DNA from: Alistipes sp. ZOR0009
Lineage (GTDB): Bacteria; Bacteroidota; Bacteroidia; Bacteroidales; ZOR0009
Direction of reading: 5' to 3'
Assembly (NCBI RefSeq): GCF_000798815.1
Contig: NZ_JTLD01000031.1
Span: 56,698 to 120,697 of the forward strand
DNA: 64,000 bases
The position numbers and the translations under genes are program-made. The notes below the pieces were generated by a model. It did no database searches, was not told where the DNA came from, and worked only from the letters and a program-made list of their open reading frames with translations. This document shows positions 1-8,493 of the stretch, piece after piece (position 1 is the stretch's first letter; each line of letters begins with the position of its first letter).

Positions 1-7
1 TGCTTTA

Positions 8-787
8 ATGAAAACGTTGCTTTTTATCGTCGATATGCAGAACGATTTCTGCTCGCCACAGGGGGCTCTTTACGTTCCTAACGCCGAAGCCGACGTGGAT
101 AACCTCGTTGCGTTTATCCAGAAGAACTCCGCGCAGATTGACGGGGTGGTTCTTACGCAGGATTCGCACCACGTGCTCGATATTTCGCATCCGTCGTTTT
201 GGATGGATGCCCAGGGCCATTCGCCAGCTCCGTTTACGGGGATTTCTTCGCAGGATATCGCCTCGGGACGATGGATGCCGCGCTTTGAGGCCGATCGGGT
301 GCGCATTTACATCGAGCAGCTCGAGCTGCAGGGCGAGTATCCGCACACAATTTGGCCCGAGCACTGCCTGATTGGCAGCCAGGGCGCGGCGTTTGTTCCT
401 GCGCTGATGGACGCGTTGGCCACTTGGGCGCGCGATGGCCGATACTACTCGGTTTTTGCCAAGGGTGCTAATCCGCTTACCGAACATTTTGGAGCATTAA
501 GGGCCAACATCCCTTTAGAGGATGCCCCCGAGACTTGCTTAAACCAATCCTTGCTGGCCGAGCTCATGCGCTACGATCGTATTGTGGTTGCCGGTGAGGC
601 TAAGTCGCACTGCGTGGCCAATACCATCCGCCAAATGGCCGATTTTCCGTCCGTCATCTCCAAAACCATTTTGTTGGCCGATTGTACCAGCAACGTGCCC
701 TCCTTCGAGACCATTGCCGATCCAATTTACCAGAAGGCGCATGCGCTGGGCATGGTTTCCGTATTGTCTAACGACTTAACCCTGTAA
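8..787 (+). CDS. pncA: nicotinamidase (isochorismatase-like hydrolase)
   Basis: Predicted to deamidate nicotinamide to nicotinate in the cytosol, the first step of NAD salvage. The 259-residue protein opens with the family motif LLFIVDMQNDF, so Asp9 is the likely catalytic aspartate. TQDSHH near residues 52-57 occupies the metal-binding region, WPEHCLIGSQGAAF is the conserved middle segment, and Cys202 in AGEAKSHCVANT is the expected nucleophile. There is no signal peptide. It ends 3 bases before the nicotinate phosphoribosyltransferase gene, whose substrate it would make, so the two very likely form an operon. Its length fits the longer nicotinamidases rather than the ~180-residue short forms. 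The family also contains other amidohydrolases, but the neighbour makes nicotinamide the best substrate guess. Confidence 0.88.
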   Translation: MKTLLFIVDMQNDFCSPQGALYVPNAEADVDNLVAFIQKNSAQIDGVVLTQDSHHVLDISHPSFWMDAQGHSPAPFTGISSQDIASGRWMPRFEADRVRIYIEQLELQGEYPHTIWPEHCLIGSQGAAFVPALMDALATWARDGRYYSVFAKGANPLTEHFGALRANIPLEDAPETCLNQSLLAELMRYDRIVVAGEAKSHCVANTIRQMADFPSVISKTILLADCTSNVPSFETIADPIYQKAHALGMVSVLSNDLTL

Positions 788-790
788 ACA

Positions 791-1948
791 ATGATTATTA
801 CCGAATTTTTAGACAACGATCTATATAAATTTACCACCATGAACGCCATTCAGAAGAAGTTTCCGAATGCCGAGGTGGTTTACCGCTTTGTTAATCGTGC
901 GAAGACCAAATTTCCGGAGGGTTTTGACCGTGCGCTAAGGGCCGAGGTCGATTCTATGGCCAACCTGACGCTTTCTGACGAGGCTAAGTGCTACCTTCGC
1001 AGCAAATGCTACTTTTTCGAGCCTGTTTTCATCGATCTTTTAAAGGGATTTCGCTTCGATCCGTCGGAGGTGGTGATTACGCAGGTAGATGGCGATTTGG
1101 ATATCGAGATTCGTGGGCTTTGGTACCGCACCGTTCTTTGGGAGGTGCCGCTTCTGGCCATTGTTTCCGAGCTCTTCTTTATTATGACAGGCCAAAAGGC
1201 CATTGAGGTGGAGGATAGGGCGCTTGCGAAGGCAAAAGCCTTTGCCGATTTGCAGGCCGAGGTCTCCGAATTTGGAACCCGTCGCCGTTTTTCCTTCGAT
1301 GTGCAAGATCGGGTGGTGGGCGTGCTAAAGCAGGGCATGGGGTCCTTCTTTAAGGGCACCAGCAACCTATTTTTAGCCTACAAGCATGGCGTTACTCCTA
1401 TTGGGACCCATCCGCACGAGTGGTTTATGTATCACGGCGCGCAGTTTGGCTACCGAATTGCCAACTCCATTGCTCTCGAAAACTGGGTGGACGTTTACCA
1501 GGGCCATCTGGGCATTGCGTTAACCGATACCTTCACTACCGACAACTTCTTTCAGCATTTTGGATCGAAGTACTCGAAACTTTTCGACGGCGTGCGCTGG
1601 GATAGCGGCGATCCTATCGTTTTTACCGACAAGGCGCTTAAGCATTACGAGGCCATGAAGATTGATCCGAAGAGTAAGACCATTGTTTACAGCGATTCGC
1701 TCAATGTTGAGAAGGTTCGTCAGATAAAGGAGCACGTTAATGGCCGAATTCACGACGTTTACGGCATTGGTACCTACCTAAGCAACGATGTGGGCGTCAA
1801 TCCGCTTAACATTGTTATAAAGCTCTTCGAGGTGAAGCCCAATGGCGCAAAATCTTTTGTCCCCACCGTAAAACTTTCGGACGATAGGGGAAAATACACC
1901 GGCTCGGACAAGGAGGTGCAGCTCTGCCTGCTTACCATTAACCAGTAG
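791..1948 (+). CDS. pncB: nicotinate phosphoribosyltransferase
   Basis: Converts nicotinate and PRPP to nicotinate mononucleotide in the Preiss-Handler pathway. At 385 residues it has the usual bacterial PncB length. Recognisable segments are the N-terminal FLDNDLYKFTTMNAI, GTHPHEWF around residue 203 (containing the histidine region that is phosphorylated in this family), and FDGVRWDSGDP in the phosphate-binding barrel. It starts 3 bases after the nicotinamidase stop codon, giving a two-gene NAD salvage unit. Downstream lies a 21-bp tandem repeat array rather than an obvious terminator. Confidence 0.95.
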   Translation: MIITEFLDNDLYKFTTMNAIQKKFPNAEVVYRFVNRAKTKFPEGFDRALRAEVDSMANLTLSDEAKCYLRSKCYFFEPVFIDLLKGFRFDPSEVVITQVDGDLDIEIRGLWYRTVLWEVPLLAIVSELFFIMTGQKAIEVEDRALAKAKAFADLQAEVSEFGTRRRFSFDVQDRVVGVLKQGMGSFFKGTSNLFLAYKHGVTPIGTHPHEWFMYHGAQFGYRIANSIALENWVDVYQGHLGIALTDTFTTDNFFQHFGSKYSKLFDGVRWDSGDPIVFTDKALKHYEAMKIDPKSKTIVYSDSLNVEKVRQIKEHVNGRIHDVYGIGTYLSNDVGVNPLNIVIKLFEVKPNGAKSFVPTVKLSDDRGKYTGSDKEVQLCLLTINQ

Positions 1949-2048
1949 AGCGGCGCGACATTTTCTGCGTGCTGCATGCGACGTTCTTCGAGCGCTTTGC
2001 AGTGCTCGATGTGCTATTTGAGAAGCTGTTTGGCTGTTGCTAGGGCTA

Positions 2049-2300
2049 ATTCGTTGGCTTTGTTTTATTATTTGTTGCTTTTGTTTAGCTAATCAACGGC
2101 TTTGTTTTATTGTTTGTTTTCTTTGTTTAGCTGTTGAGTAGCGTTGTTTTACTATTCGTTGCCTTTGTTTTGTCATTCGTTCCCTTTGTTTTAGTATTCG
2201 TTGCCTTTGTTTTGTCATTCGTTGCCTTTGCGAAACAATTCGTGGCTTTGCGGAAGTCATTCGTGGCTTTGCGGAAGTCATTCGTTGCTTTTGCAGAATG
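2049..2300. repeat. 12-unit tandem array of 21-bp repeats
   Basis: Twelve consecutive 21-bp units. The best conserved begin ATTCGTTGCCTTTG or ATTCGTGGCTTTGCGG; the units at 2238-2258 and 2259-2279 are identical, and the first five are degenerate. Because 21 is a multiple of 3, the array is open in several frames and each strand reads as heptads (on the minus strand QRMTKQR, PRMTSAK). It lies between the convergent genes pncB and the UbiA prenyltransferase. I do not regard it as coding: no start with family support, and both strands give low-complexity peptides. Confidence 0.85.
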
Positions 2301-2641
2301 GTTGGTAAGCTATGTTTAGCGCTTGGTGGTGGTTGATTTTTACGCTGTTTCTTATTTTTGCGGCGATGTGCTGGGTGCGGATTTGCTGGTGCCACTTGTG
2401 ATGGCATCGGTTGGCGAGGCTGTCGCCTCCAGCTGTTTTTATTTGTCGTGCCTTGCAGCTGGGGTGTTCTTGGCTCTCTTTGATAATTTACCGCTTTTCT
2501 TGCAGGGCTTACTTTTCGCTTTAGGAAAAGCGGGCTTCACCTTTTTTTATTGGCTGATGGGGTTGCTGCGCTGCGGCTTCCTGTTGTTTTGTCGTTTATG
2601 GTAGTTGCCAGCGACAATGGTAGGATGTAAGGAGGCGCTGT
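2301..2641. other. intergenic stretch without a convincing gene
   Basis: Part of the 773-bp gap between convergent pncB and ubiA-type genes. A 93-codon plus-strand reading frame (2323-2604) exists but gives a Cys/Phe/Leu-rich peptide with no recognisable domain and no upstream signals, so I leave it uncalled. The sequence is T-rich on the plus strand and looks like decayed or structural DNA. Confidence 0.5.
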
Positions 2642-2694
2642 AAAAGAAAATTCCACCACGGTGCCCATTACGGGGCCACCTACTGGTGGAATTT
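2642..2694 (-). terminator. terminator of the prenyltransferase gene
   Basis: Perfect 11-bp inverted repeat AAATTCCACCA (2648-2658) and TGGTGGAATTT (2684-2694), with a nested GGTGGCCCC/GGGCACC stem inside. Read on the minus strand the hairpin is followed by a TTTTCTTTT tract, 28 bases past the UbiA-family stop codon. Confidence 0.75.
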
Positions 2695-2721
2695 CTGCTA
2701 TTTGGAGCTTGCTTTTTACGG

Positions 2722-3693
2722 TTATACCAGCGATGTGTACGATAGGTAAAAAATTACCGTGTACAGCACCCCCGAGAGCATCAGCAGCTTGATTACAAAG
2801 CTGGCTCTGGTGTAATCTTTTTTGCTTTTGGCCGTCAATATTAGGGCTAATAGCAGCATAAAGGGAATGATTAGCGCTGCGGCTACATATCCTAGCGAAA
2901 TCCAGAACAACGTAGGGTCCGAAATCCACTTTAGGTGCCTGTAAAAGATCACCGCAATGAATGCTACCTCGATAAAGGCGAGCAGGGCCACGATTGTTTG
3001 GCTATTTTTTATGCCCCATGCAATGGGGACGGTCACTCTTCCGGTTTCCGAGTCGCCCTCGTAATCCTCCATATCCTTTACCACCTCCCTAATAAAGTTG
3101 GTGATAAATGCAAAGAGCGCAAACCCGGCTACCCAGTAGTTTGCCACATTAAAGCTGATCAGATTGGCGTTTACGAAGGCCGCTTCTGTCTGTGCAATCT
3201 TCTCGGCCTCGAAAATTAGCACCATCATGGGCACCATTGCCGTTAATGCCGATATAATAATGTTGCCAATTAGCAGCTGTCCTTTAAACGTGGTGGAGTA
3301 GAACCAAAGCATGGCGCTTACCAAAGGGAAGATGACGAATAATTTCCATTCGCCAACGTAAAATGCGGTTGCGATGCCCAGTAATGCGCCTGCGGTGCTT
3401 AGCGCAAAGTGTATCTTAATGGCGAATTGTCGGCTGAAGGTTTTTCCGACTAGCACGCGGCCGGGGCGATTTATTTGGTCGGTTTTGGTATCGAAGTAGT
3501 CGTTTATTGCGTAGCCACCTGCGGCAATTAGCACGGTGGATAGCACCAACATGGCAAACCATAGCTCCGACATCTGCAGGCTTAGCTTGTAGGAGTGGAG
3601 TATTGGCGCCAACACGCAGAACCTTATGAGATACTGCGTGACGGCAATCATTGCCAGGTTGTTTATCCGTATTAATTTAAAGAGATTGTACAT
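2722..3693 (-). CDS. UbiA-family prenyltransferase
   Basis: An integral membrane enzyme that transfers a polyprenyl chain to an acceptor. The 323-residue protein has the hydrophobic multi-pass pattern of UbiA enzymes and both Asp-rich motifs: NDYFDTKTD in the first half and DYEGDSETGRVT in the second, which bind the prenyl diphosphate through Mg2+. Its start overlaps the end of the KdsC-type phosphatase by 17 bases, so the two are translationally coupled. In related genomes this pair is often annotated as a geranylgeranylglycerol-phosphate geranylgeranyltransferase-like protein beside a HAD phosphatase. The acceptor cannot be decided from the sequence: menaquinone, heme O and lipid substrates are all used in the family. 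Confidence 0.85.
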   Translation of the reverse strand: MYNLFKLIRINNLAMIAVTQYLIRFCVLAPILHSYKLSLQMSELWFAMLVLSTVLIAAGGYAINDYFDTKTDQINRPGRVLVGKTFSRQFAIKIHFALSTAGALLGIATAFYVGEWKLFVIFPLVSAMLWFYSTTFKGQLLIGNIIISALTAMVPMMVLIFEAEKIAQTEAAFVNANLISFNVANYWVAGFALFAFITNFIREVVKDMEDYEGDSETGRVTVPIAWGIKNSQTIVALLAFIEVAFIAVIFYRHLKWISDPTLFWISLGYVAAALIIPFMLLLALILTAKSKKDYTRASFVIKLLMLSGVLYTVIFYLSYTSLV

Positions 3694-4207
3694 TTTTTGT
3701 AGCGTCGTTTAGCCATTTTCCGTTGAGGCGGAGCACTTGCTCTATCACATCGCGCACGCAGCCCTTACCGCCTGGCTTGTCGGAGATGTATCTCGAAATT
3801 TCTTTTACTTCGGTTACCGCGTCGGCCGGGCAGGTGGCCATTCCAGCCTTTTGGAGCACGCAGATATCGGGTATGTCGTCGCCCATATATAGCACGTCGT
3901 CGGGTTGCAGGTCGTACTTGAAGCAAAAATCGGTGAAGTCGTCGAGCTTATCATGCGAGCCGAGGTAGATATCGGTAACGCCAAGACTTTTAAACCGAGG
4001 TATCATAGAATCGCCCCTGCCTCCCGAAATAATAGCTACCGGAAAGCCCAGCTTAACAGCCAGCTGAACTGCGTAGCCATCGCGGGTATTTTGCGAGCGA
4101 AGCATCTCGCCGCTAGGATGTATTAGAAGAGTTCCGTCAGTAAATACGCCGTCAATATCGAAGGCAAACGCCTTAACTTTTCGAAGATCCTCCTTAAAAT
4201 TAGCCAT
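3677..4207 (-). CDS. kdsC: HAD-IIIA phosphatase, KdsC-like
   Basis: Likely 3-deoxy-D-manno-octulosonate-8-phosphate phosphatase, which releases KDO for lipopolysaccharide synthesis. The 176-residue protein carries the HAD nucleophile motif FAFDIDGVFTDG (residues 14-25), IISGGRGDS (motif II region, ~59-67) and YMGDDIPD (motif IV, ~107-114). There is no cap domain, as in the KdsC subfamily. It is the first gene of a two-gene minus-strand unit with the UbiA-family protein. The kdsC name rests on subfamily shape; other YrbI-type sugar phosphatases look alike. Confidence 0.82.
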   Translation of the reverse strand: MANFKEDLRKVKAFAFDIDGVFTDGTLLIHPSGEMLRSQNTRDGYAVQLAVKLGFPVAIISGGRGDSMIPRFKSLGVTDIYLGSHDKLDDFTDFCFKYDLQPDDVLYMGDDIPDICVLQKAGMATCPADAVTEVKEISRYISDKPGGKGCVRDVIEQVLRLNGKWLNDATKNVQSL

Positions 4208-4432
4208 CTTAAAATAGTATTCTGTTTAGATGTGGAAAGATATAAATTTGTTTCGATAACTCGACTTTTTGTCTTCTATGCTTGGTTGGTTGTGGCTGCC
4301 CGTTTTTCTTTGCTGCGTATTTTAACATTCGTTTCAAGTATTATCTTCCCGATGTGCCCTCTTAGGGGCATAGGATCCAAAATTTTTAGGGGCAGCAATG
4401 CCCTACATTTTCTAATTTAAAAAAGAATTATC

Positions 4433-5044
4433 ATGAAAAAGTATTTTATTGGTTTAGGGATGATATTACTGGTGGCTAATGGCGCAATGGCGCAGTCTAA
4501 GAAGGGAGATTTTGAGGTGAATGCGAGCTGGGGTTATTTATCTATGCCCGAAATAGACGGTATTGCCTCTACAGCATTCTCCTATCTTGCTACTTTGGGT
4601 ACCTATTGCAGCGATAGCAAGTCTTTTACTGGTGCAATAGCCGTAGCTGGCAAATACTACGTTACCAATCGGATTAATGTAGGACTTGCGCTTACCTACG
4701 AGCAGGAGAAGCGCGAACCTTGGTCAAGGATTGGTGGAACTCAAACGAAGCTTGGAGATATTCATGTCGATAGCTATTGTATTATGCCCAGCGCTTCTGT
4801 TATTTACCTTAATAAGAAATATATTCAGCTTTATGGCGATGTTGCCGTTGGCGTCGGAATTCAAAACGAGCGCTTTACTCCGAAAAAGGGTACGTCTGCA
4901 AAAAGCGACTCCGATACGCGAACTCTTTTTGCTTTTCAGTTTTCTCCTGTAGGTGTTCGCGTTGGCGGTAAGCTTGCTGGTTTTGCTGAGTACGGCGTGG
5001 GTTATAAAGGTTGTATCTTAACCGGGATTTCGTACCGGTTCTAA
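4433..5044 (+). CDS. outer-membrane beta-barrel protein
   Basis: A 203-residue protein with a clear signal peptide (MKKYFIGLGMILLVANGAMAQ, cleavage after AMA-Q) and alternating aromatic and glycine-rich strands. It ends in GISYRF, a C-terminal aromatic signature typical of outer-membrane barrels. Its length suits an eight-stranded OmpA/OmpW-like barrel. It stands alone, followed by a strong terminator. Function unknown; no substrate can be assigned. Confidence 0.75.
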   Translation: MKKYFIGLGMILLVANGAMAQSKKGDFEVNASWGYLSMPEIDGIASTAFSYLATLGTYCSDSKSFTGAIAVAGKYYVTNRINVGLALTYEQEKREPWSRIGGTQTKLGDIHVDSYCIMPSASVIYLNKKYIQLYGDVAVGVGIQNERFTPKKGTSAKSDSDTRTLFAFQFSPVGVRVGGKLAGFAEYGVGYKGCILTGISYRF

Positions 5045-5053
5045 AAAATAAGC

Positions 5054-5092
5054 AACGGGTTGCCTCTGCGAGCTGCTGCAACCCGTTTTTTA
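5054..5092 (+). terminator. rho-independent terminator
   Basis: AACGGGTTGC and GCAACCCGTT form a 10-bp stem followed by TTTTT, starting 10 bases after the barrel-protein stop codon. Confidence 0.9.
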
Positions 5093-5220
5093 TTTCTCTT
5101 TTGGGCATTACTTTTATCTTGTTTGCCTTTTTTCGTCGTCTATAATCTACCATTCGTCGATTTTTTCTGGTGTTAGACAACCGATATTGTCAACTTTGTA
5201 CAAACCCATTCAATAAAAGG

Positions 5221-7560
5221 ATGAAGAATTACATTAAACTACTAGCTGCTGCAATTTTATTTATCACCACAGCGCAGCTACATGCTCAGGAGAGGTATAC
5301 CATGAGCGGTTACCTTAAGGATAAGAAAACGGGCGAGACGCTCATCGGAGCAACGATTTACATTAAAGAAATTAAGCACGGCGTGGTTACCAATCCCTAC
5401 GGATTTTTCTCCATTTCGCTTCCTAAGGGCGAGTACAGCGTCGATTTTACCTTCGTAGGCTACGATAAGCTATCGCAGCGGGTAAAGCTCACGTCCAACA
5501 CCACGCTTAACGCCGAGCTCGAGAGTAGCAGCGTTCAGCTCGAATCGGTTGTTGTTTCTAGCAAAAAAAAGGACGAGAATGTAAGCCGAACACAGCTTGG
5601 TATGGCTAAAATCGACTCCAAGAAGCTTTCTTCGCTACCGGTGCTCATGGGCGAGTCGGATATCATGAAATCTATCCAGCTAATGCCCGGTGTGCAGGCT
5701 CCAGTCGAAGGTTCGAGCGGCTTTACCGTTCGTGGTGGATCATCCGACCAAAATCTTATTCTTTTGGACGAGGCTCCTGTTTACAACGCCTCGCACCTGC
5801 TGGGATTCTTCTCGGTATTTAATACCGATGCCATTAAAGATGCTACCTTATATAAAGGGGATATTCCCGCTGCTCATGGCGGACGCCTTTCTTCGCTTTT
5901 AGACATCCGAATGAAGGATGGAAATAGTAAGGATTACCATTTATCGGGCGGAATTGGCCTTATTTCGAGCCGCCTAACGGTTGAGGGACCAATCAAGAAG
6001 GATAAAGGATCATTCATCGTTTCTGCACGTCGCACCTACGCCGATATGTTTCTTGCGCTTTCGAGCGATTCCTCCATTCGCAAAAATAAGCTCTACTTTT
6101 ACGATGTAAATGTAAAGGGTAACTATACCATCAACGATAATAACCGTGTTTTTGTATCGGCCTACTTTGGTAGAGACGTTACGGGCTATGGCAACGACTT
6201 CTCCATGAAGTGGGGGAACGCCACGCTAACAACCCGATGGAATCACGTCTTCAATAGCCGCTTGTTCTCCAATTTTACGGTCATCTACTCCAACTACCAG
6301 TACAACCTCGAGAATTCTGACACAAAACCAGAGTTTAAATGGCGCTCCAACCTTCAGGATATTGGGTTTAAGTACGATTTTTCGTTCTATCAGGGCACTT
6401 CCAACACCATTAAGTTTGGTGTTAGCAGCACGCTTCACTACATCGAGCCTGGCAAGGTTACTGTCGATGGCAAGAGCAGCAGCTTTAACGCTACTGATAA
6501 GCGTGCGGTGGAGAATGGTGTCTATGTTTCGAACGAGCAAAAAATTGGTGATAAGCTTACCCTTAATTATGGGCTGAGATTCTCCTCTTTTCATAACTTC
6601 GGTCCTGCAACGGTTTACGTTGTTGATAAAAATAAAGGCTTTGCCGTTACTGATACCATCACCTACGGAAAAAATAACTTCTACAACAGCTCTTTTGGGT
6701 TCGAGCCTCGCTTTAGCGCCAACTACCGCATCAACGATAATTCGTCGGTGAAGGCTGCTTACAGCCGCACGCGTCAGTATTTGCAGCTGGCCTCCAACTC
6801 TTCGGCTGGTTCTCCTCTTGATATTTGGTTTCCAGCTTCGCAGTATGTCGAGCCTCAGATTTCCGATCAGGTAGGTGTTGGCTACTTCCGCAACTTTATG
6901 GATAACTCGCTCGAGTTCTCCGTTGAGGGATTCTACAAGTGGATGCAAAATCAAATCGACTTTAAAGATAACGCCGACCTGCTGCTTAACGACCAGCTCG
7001 AAAAGGAGCTTCGCTTTGGTAAGGCTAGATCTTATGGCGTGGAGTTTTTTGTTAGAAAGAATACGGGGAATCTGACAGGATGGGTTAGCTATACGCTATC
7101 AAAGGCCATTCGTAAGTTTCCCGACATCAATGCAGGCAAGTCGTACAATGCCAACTACGACCACCCCAACAACCTAAACGTGGTGCTAACCTATAAGATT
7201 TCTCCTCGTACCGATTTTACGGCGTCGTGGGTTTACTATAGCGGAACGCCTATTACCTATCCCGCTATGCGCTTTAACTATGGTAACTCCAACCTTCCAT
7301 ATTACGAGCCTGGAACAAAGAATAGCTGGAGGCTTCCCGACTACCACCGTTTGGACCTTTCGTTAACGGTGCGCAACAAGCGTAAGCCGGGGCAACGATG
7401 GGAGAGCGAATGGAATTTTGCAGTGTATAATGCCTACAATAGGGCCAATGCCTACTCTGTTTACTTCGAAACGGATAAGAACGATTCGAAAAAAATAAAT
7501 ACCTACAAGATGGTGATGTTCCCTATCATCCCTTCGGTTACCTATAACTTTAAATTCTAA
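5221..7560 (+). CDS. TonB-dependent outer-membrane receptor with carboxypeptidase-regulatory-like domain
   Basis: A 779-residue energised importer of the outer membrane. The chosen ATG gives a proper signal peptide (MKNYIKLLAAAILFITTAQL, cleavage near HAQ); an upstream in-frame extension lacks one. A CarboxypepD_reg-like fold (about residues 26-110, GYLKDKKTGETLIGATIYI) precedes the plug (about 115-225, with IQLMPGVQAP, GFTVRGGSSDQN and ILLDEAPVYNASHL), then a long barrel ending in VTYNFKF. A DUF4249 lipoprotein gene follows 5 bases later, the pairing usual for this receptor class in Bacteroidota and analogous to SusC/SusD. The substrate is unknown; nothing nearby names it. Confidence 0.92.
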   Translation: MKNYIKLLAAAILFITTAQLHAQERYTMSGYLKDKKTGETLIGATIYIKEIKHGVVTNPYGFFSISLPKGEYSVDFTFVGYDKLSQRVKLTSNTTLNAELESSSVQLESVVVSSKKKDENVSRTQLGMAKIDSKKLSSLPVLMGESDIMKSIQLMPGVQAPVEGSSGFTVRGGSSDQNLILLDEAPVYNASHLLGFFSVFNTDAIKDATLYKGDIPAAHGGRLSSLLDIRMKDGNSKDYHLSGGIGLISSRLTVEGPIKKDKGSFIVSARRTYADMFLALSSDSSIRKNKLYFYDVNVKGNYTINDNNRVFVSAYFGRDVTGYGNDFSMKWGNATLTTRWNHVFNSRLFSNFTVIYSNYQYNLENSDTKPEFKWRSNLQDIGFKYDFSFYQGTSNTIKFGVSSTLHYIEPGKVTVDGKSSSFNATDKRAVENGVYVSNEQKIGDKLTLNYGLRFSSFHNFGPATVYVVDKNKGFAVTDTITYGKNNFYNSSFGFEPRFSANYRINDNSSVKAAYSRTRQYLQLASNSSAGSPLDIWFPASQYVEPQISDQVGVGYFRNFMDNSLEFSVEGFYKWMQNQIDFKDNADLLLNDQLEKELRFGKARSYGVEFFVRKNTGNLTGWVSYTLSKAIRKFPDINAGKSYNANYDHPNNLNVVLTYKISPRTDFTASWVYYSGTPITYPAMRFNYGNSNLPYYEPGTKNSWRLPDYHRLDLSLTVRNKRKPGQRWESEWNFAVYNAYNRANAYSVYFETDKNDSKKINTYKMVMFPIIPSVTYNFKF

Positions 7561-7565
7561 CCGTC

Positions 7566-8369
7566 ATGCGAAAAATATATGTGCTATTCGCCGCAATTTT
7601 GGCGGTGGCTACCAGCTGTAAGAAGGAGTTTAACCTAGAATTAAACGGTACAAACAAAAATTTCTTGGTGGTAGACGGAATGATCACCGACCAAAACGAG
7701 CCTCAGGTTGTGCGCCTATCTCGCACGGTAAGCTACCTAAAGCCCGAAGATCCACAAAAAGTTTCAGGAGCAGTTGTTACCGTCGAGAGCGAGGGCGTTG
7801 TTACTACCTTCTCCCAAACTACCCCTGGTGTTTACGTTGCGCCAATGGGCTTTTACGGCAAGGTTGGTAAAACGTACAACCTAACTATAAATGTAGATGG
7901 TAAGGAGTATAAGGCATCTTCCACAATGCGAAAGCCTCTAATTCTTGATGTCGTATCTACCAAAACTTCGCAGTTCGATAAGGATAAATTCGATGTTAGG
8001 GCCGCCTTTACCGAAAATAGCGAAAAGGGTGATAGCTACCTGTTAAAGTACGCCCTAAATGGTGCTCTTTGCGATACGGTAGAGAATTGGTCGCGTTTTA
8101 ACGACAATGCTGCCAATGGCGAAACGTTTACCGATATCAATATTTTTGGTTCTATAGATTGTAAAGTAAACGATAACCTGACCGTATACAGCTACTCGAT
8201 AAGTAAGGAGTACTACGAGTTTGTGCAGGCTGCGGAGATGAGCCTTCGCGAGCCGCTTCCTTTCTTTCCTCCTCCCGGAGCAAGTATTGCAGGTAATATT
8301 TCTAACGGAGGGCTCGGCTTCTTTCAGGCTGCTGCTGTGCGTAAGATATCGACAGTTGTGAAAAAGTAG
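7566..8369 (+). CDS. DUF4249-family surface lipoprotein
   Basis: A 267-residue protein with a lipoprotein signal (MRKIYVLFAAILAVATSC, lipid-modified Cys18) followed by KKEF, and the beta-rich DUF4249 body (FLVVDGMITDQNEPQVVRLS near residues 33-52). It is encoded 5 bases after the TonB receptor and is probably its surface-exposed partner, capturing ligand at the cell surface. DUF4249 proteins have no established biochemical activity. A terminator hairpin follows. Confidence 0.82.
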   Translation: MRKIYVLFAAILAVATSCKKEFNLELNGTNKNFLVVDGMITDQNEPQVVRLSRTVSYLKPEDPQKVSGAVVTVESEGVVTTFSQTTPGVYVAPMGFYGKVGKTYNLTINVDGKEYKASSTMRKPLILDVVSTKTSQFDKDKFDVRAAFTENSEKGDSYLLKYALNGALCDTVENWSRFNDNAANGETFTDINIFGSIDCKVNDNLTVYSYSISKEYYEFVQAAEMSLREPLPFFPPPGASIAGNISNGGLGFFQAAAVRKISTVVKK

Positions 8370-8389
8370 ATTAATTTTTTTATGGTTGC

Positions 8390-8420
8390 AAAAAGGAGCT
8401 TTAACAAGGCTCCTTTTTTG
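8390..8420 (+). terminator. rho-independent terminator
   Basis: AAAAAGGAGC and GCTCCTTTTTT pair around a 9-base loop just downstream of the DUF4249 gene. The 3' arm runs into the T tract. Confidence 0.85.
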
Positions 8421-8493
8421 TTGTTAGGGGTAAGTGAGATATCCGTTTTCAATTCTTCTCTTCTTTTTGTACATTGTGAAAAAGCATTTTTGA

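Noticed and set aside
2093..2407. Minus-strand 104-codon frame (QRMTKQR heptads) across the first 21-bp array
   Set aside because: It is the translation of a stop-free 21-bp repeat; the plus strand is open there too, and the peptide is low complexity with no start or family support.
2323..2604. Plus-strand 93-codon hydrophobic frame
   Set aside because: Cys/Phe/Leu-rich peptide from T-rich DNA, no domain, no promoter; likely chance.
4232..4420. 62-codon frame upstream of the small barrel gene
   Set aside because: No recognisable feature and it fills the likely promoter region of the barrel gene.
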